Shown one piece after another: positions 15,418-17,110 of a DNA stretch of 17,110 bases. The position numbers and the translations under genes are program-made. Origin of the DNA: Terriglobales bacterium (GTDB taxonomy: Bacteria; Acidobacteriota; Terriglobia; Terriglobales; Gp1-AA117); the NCBI GenBank assembly GCA_030150795.1, contig JASLFF010000272.1, forward strand, positions 1 to 17,110, read 5' to 3'. Under the pieces are notes generated by a model. It did no database searches. It saw only the letters and a program-made list of their open reading frames with translations, and was not told the origin of the DNA. Every line of letters starts with the position of its first letter. Position 1 is the stretch's first letter.

Positions 15418-15993
15418 CTAGCGGTACTTGGAGATATATGCGCTGACCTGATATTGCCGGCCGCCAAACTGCGGCACCGTGTATCTGACGGTTACAGTAA
15501 TTAGCCGCAAATTGTTATTGATTGTGGTTGTTCCCGTGAGAAAAACCGGCGATATCGTGATCTGGCGCTGAAAGTTGGTCAACGTCTGGCGGACATCATC
15601 CGCTGTTCCAAGGATGCCCTCCTGTCCAGGGAGCACAATCGCATCCAGTAGAGAGTTGCTGCTGGTGGCGTCATCGTCAGTATTCGCAATGCCATCAGCT
15701 CCGGGTGGATCGTAGATCAGCGAAAAACCATCCAGAAAGATGCCGCCATTGGCCTTGTTATTGATCTGGTCAAAGGTAATCTGCGAGGAATCTCGCGCGC
15801 TGAAAACGCTCTCGAGTCCCTCCTTGGCTTTGGCCCGCGCAATTAGGTCTTCCTGCGACATTTGGAGATTGCTCAGCGAATACGCGAACAGAGAAAGTAC
15901 GCTCAAAAGCCCGGTGGCTAGCACAATGGAGGCAACCATGGCTTCCACTAAAGTAAAGCCGCGCTGTTTACGGGCCTTGCGTTTTACTCCCAT
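15418..15993 (-). CDS. pilV: PilV-type minor pilin
   Basis: The 191-residue product begins with a basic leader ending in RKQRG (8-12) and the prepilin segment FTLVEAMVASIVLATGLLSV with Glu at +5 (residue 17). The helix carries on into ARAKAKEGLESVFSARDSS, typical for PilV. Two Asp/Gly loops, GADGIANTDDD and GQEGILGTADD, look like metal-binding or protein-contact turns. It is expected to be processed by the prepilin peptidase and to join the minor pilin complex. The ATG lies inside the end of fimT (10-bp overlap, 15984-15993) and is preceded by GGAGG at 6-nt spacing within the fimT coding region, so translation is coupled. Confidence 0.9.
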   Translation of the reverse strand: MGVKRKARKQRGFTLVEAMVASIVLATGLLSVLSLFAYSLSNLQMSQEDLIARAKAKEGLESVFSARDSSQITFDQINNKANGGIFLDGFSLIYDPPGADGIANTDDDATSSNSLLDAIVLPGQEGILGTADDVRQTLTNFQRQITISPVFLTGTTTINNNLRLITVTVRYTVPQFGGRQYQVSAYISKYR

Positions 15994-16577
15994 ACAACAC
16001 CTCCGCCGGACTTGGTTCCCAATCGCCAGCCGCGAATACGTCCGGTTGTGCCCAGCAGCGTAATGGCGCGCGCGCCGTTCAACTCATTGGGCCGGGCCAC
16101 GTAAATCACTCCATCATTGACGCGCCCGGCCGCGTCTAAAGCAGAGCCATCAGGCTGGAAGAAAATTGTTGTTCCACTGCCACCTGCCACCCGGTCAAAA
16201 TCAATGGGCGTATTTCCGTTGCCAAGATTGTCCGGCGTAGCTGCGGGTGGCTTAGGCATTCCTGCCACGATGGTGTATTGCACATCAGCCGGCAGAGTTA
16301 TGGTTTCAGTCTGGACCGGCGTGCCGTCCGCGAAAGCCTGCGTTACAGAGATGGTGCCGGGAGCAGCGAAATCAACGCGGCAAACAGTCCGTTTGTCGAT
16401 AGCTACCTGCCGGGCGAAGCGCATTTGATTCAAGGTGTTCTGATAAGCCGTTTCCACGTGCGCACCGCGTAACGCGCCGGAGATGTTCATAATGGCGATG
16501 CCGCCACCGACCATAAGAACTCCCACCGTCACAACAAGCTCGGCAATGCTGAAGCCGGATTGAGACTTTCTGGACAC
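15984..16577 (-). CDS. fimT: FimT/GspH-family pseudopilin
   Basis: The 197-residue product has the short leader MSRKSQSG and the prepilin segment FSIAELVVTVGVLMVGGGIA with Glu at +5 (residue 13). Next comes NTLNQMRFARQVAIDKRTVC, the conserved GspH/FimT motif region of an arginine-rich second helix. The rest is a beta-rich globular domain with FFQPDGSAL, a common feature of GspH-type proteins. It would be the first gene of the minor-pilin operon. The start is a GTG at 16577-16575 with AGGAG at 8-nt spacing; no in-frame ATG fits better. It overlaps pilV by 10 bp. A GspH-type secretion pseudopilin is possible, but the PilV/PilW/PilX neighbours favour the type IV pilus. Confidence 0.88.
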   Translation of the reverse strand: MSRKSQSGFSIAELVVTVGVLMVGGGIAIMNISGALRGAHVETAYQNTLNQMRFARQVAIDKRTVCRVDFAAPGTISVTQAFADGTPVQTETITLPADVQYTIVAGMPKPPAATPDNLGNGNTPIDFDRVAGGSGTTIFFQPDGSALDAAGRVNDGVIYVARPNELNGARAITLLGTTGRIRGWRLGTKSGGGVVWE

Positions 16578-16667
16578 CAGATTCTCTCCTTGAGATTCGC
16601 CAATCGAAGCCCGATTTCTATAATCTGTTCATTAGAAAGCTCTTAAAAGCTCTAGGGAGGTATCCTG

Positions 16668-16696
16668 AAGTTACTTTGACCTCAAAGGAACGTCAA
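16668..16696 (-). promoter_or_regulatory. Candidate promoter with internal dyad for the fimT-pilVWX operon
   Basis: On the minus strand TTGACG (16696-16691) is followed by 17 bases and then TAACTT (16673-16668), a fair -35 with a weak -10, about 90 bases before the fimT start. The spacer contains the palindrome CTTTGA-CC-TCAAAG (16674-16687), which would place an operator between the two boxes. Closer to the gene, a 10-bp tandem repeat with AAAGCTCT in each copy lies at 16635-16654. The remainder of 16578-16871 shows nothing else. Confidence 0.25.
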
Positions 16697-16871
16697 TTGT
16701 CGCAAGGACTATGCAGATGCAAGCCAGGGCCCATGTACCTTAGTGTGGATTTAAGGTGTTCATTGGCATCCGAGGCAAGAGAGAATCCAGCAAGAAGTAT
16801 TTATTTTGTTTAACTTACATCTCTTTATACGCTCTAGTCTGGCCCGGCGAGCTCGTTCTTGCGGATTTCAG

Positions 16872-17110
16872 CTATGTGGCGGTGGCAAGTGCCTTTGCCG
16901 CAACACAACGCGCCAAAGACAGGACCGTTACATCATTGCCTGCAGACTTTGTGCCCAGAAATTGCCGGACCCGGCCAAGAATGCCGGCGTTGATTTCTTC
17001 TGCCGCCAGCGTTGGAGTTGCGAGTAGGATTTCTTTCACCTGCGCCAGCCCGAACTCCTTTCCCTTGCAGCTTGCTTCCACCAGCCCGCGCCAGCACTCA
17101 CATAGCAAAC
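16872..17110 (-). CDS. PP2C/SpoIIE-type phosphatase, C-terminal end (runs off right edge, possibly damaged)
   Basis: The frame is open from the window edge to a TAG at 16874-16872. GLVEASCKGKEFGLAQVKEI, then ATPTLAAEEINAGILGRVRQF, then SAGNDVTVLSLAR match the C-terminal part of RsbU/SpoIIE-like serine phosphatases, including the late metal-binding Asp of the (D/N)D(I/V)T motif. These enzymes dephosphorylate partner-switch proteins that control sigma factors or other regulators. The residues before GLVEA are WR where this family has (T/S)D, so the catalytic Asp is missing in this frame. In another frame the bases just upstream read CYVSAG, resembling the earlier YVNAGH motif. An internal deletion with a frameshift is therefore possible. 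Only about 80 codons are visible. It lies on the same strand as fimT, 294 bp upstream. Confidence 0.6.
   Translation of the reverse strand, partial: LLCECWRGLVEASCKGKEFGLAQVKEILLATPTLAAEEINAGILGRVRQFLGTKSAGNDVTVLSLARCVAAKALATAT

Noticed and set aside
16806..17027. 73-residue plus-strand open frame
   Set aside because: Antisense to the PP2C-like end and with no recognisable pattern.
1..17110. CRISPR array, IS element or rRNA
   Set aside because: No regularly spaced short repeats, no transposase-like protein and no rRNA-like sequence were found on either strand.

Overview
The window looks like a piece of chromosome from a Gram-negative, pilus-bearing soil- or freshwater-type bacterium. It has a TolC/EmrA/EmrB tripartite exporter, an AsmA-like protein and a type IV pilus minor-pilin operon. 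The mix of gene families, the roughly mid-50s % G+C impression and the loose gene packing suggest Acidobacteriota, but no phylogenetic marker was searched, so this is an inference.

Layout. (i) 1-1016, minus strand: the start of an operon encoding a NusG/UpxY-type antiterminator followed by an ExeA/GspA-type AAA ATPase that runs off the left edge. This pair is typical of the front of exopolysaccharide or exosortase loci. (ii) 1017-1923: a long gap with no gene I can support. (iii) 1924-2679, plus strand: a LuxR/NarL-type response regulator whose receiver lacks the phospho-acceptor aspartate. (iv) 3087-8093, plus strand: a tightly spaced operon for an outer-membrane channel, a periplasmic adaptor, a DHA2-type MFS pump and a cytidylate-kinase-like protein. 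(v) 8193-10069: an intact tRNA-Ser(UGA) on the minus strand with two degraded copies of its 3' half (anticodon loop to CCA), each followed by the same ~74-bp spacer. The copies bound a ~1.66-kb segment carrying a multi-spanning membrane protein of unknown family and a small CBU_0592-type membrane protein. This looks like a decayed tRNA-targeted integration. (vi) 10223-11812, plus strand: an AsmA-like protein. (vii) 11823-16577, minus strand: minor pilins in the order fimT, pilV, pilW, pilX; the last is unusually large (836 aa). (viii) 16872-17110, minus strand: the C-terminal end of a PP2C/SpoIIE-type phosphatase, possibly damaged.

How the parts fit. The exporter genes form one transcription unit: SD-coupled starts, a 4-bp overlap between adaptor and pump, and 49 bp to the kinase. 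The pilins are translationally coupled (a 10-bp overlap between fimT and pilV, and gaps of 11 and 23 bp after that) and would assemble a pilus tip or priming complex. The asmA and pilX genes converge with only 10 bp between stop codons. The most unusual structure is the tRNA-Ser half-gene repeat and its cargo; the phospho-site-less regulator and the giant PilX come next.
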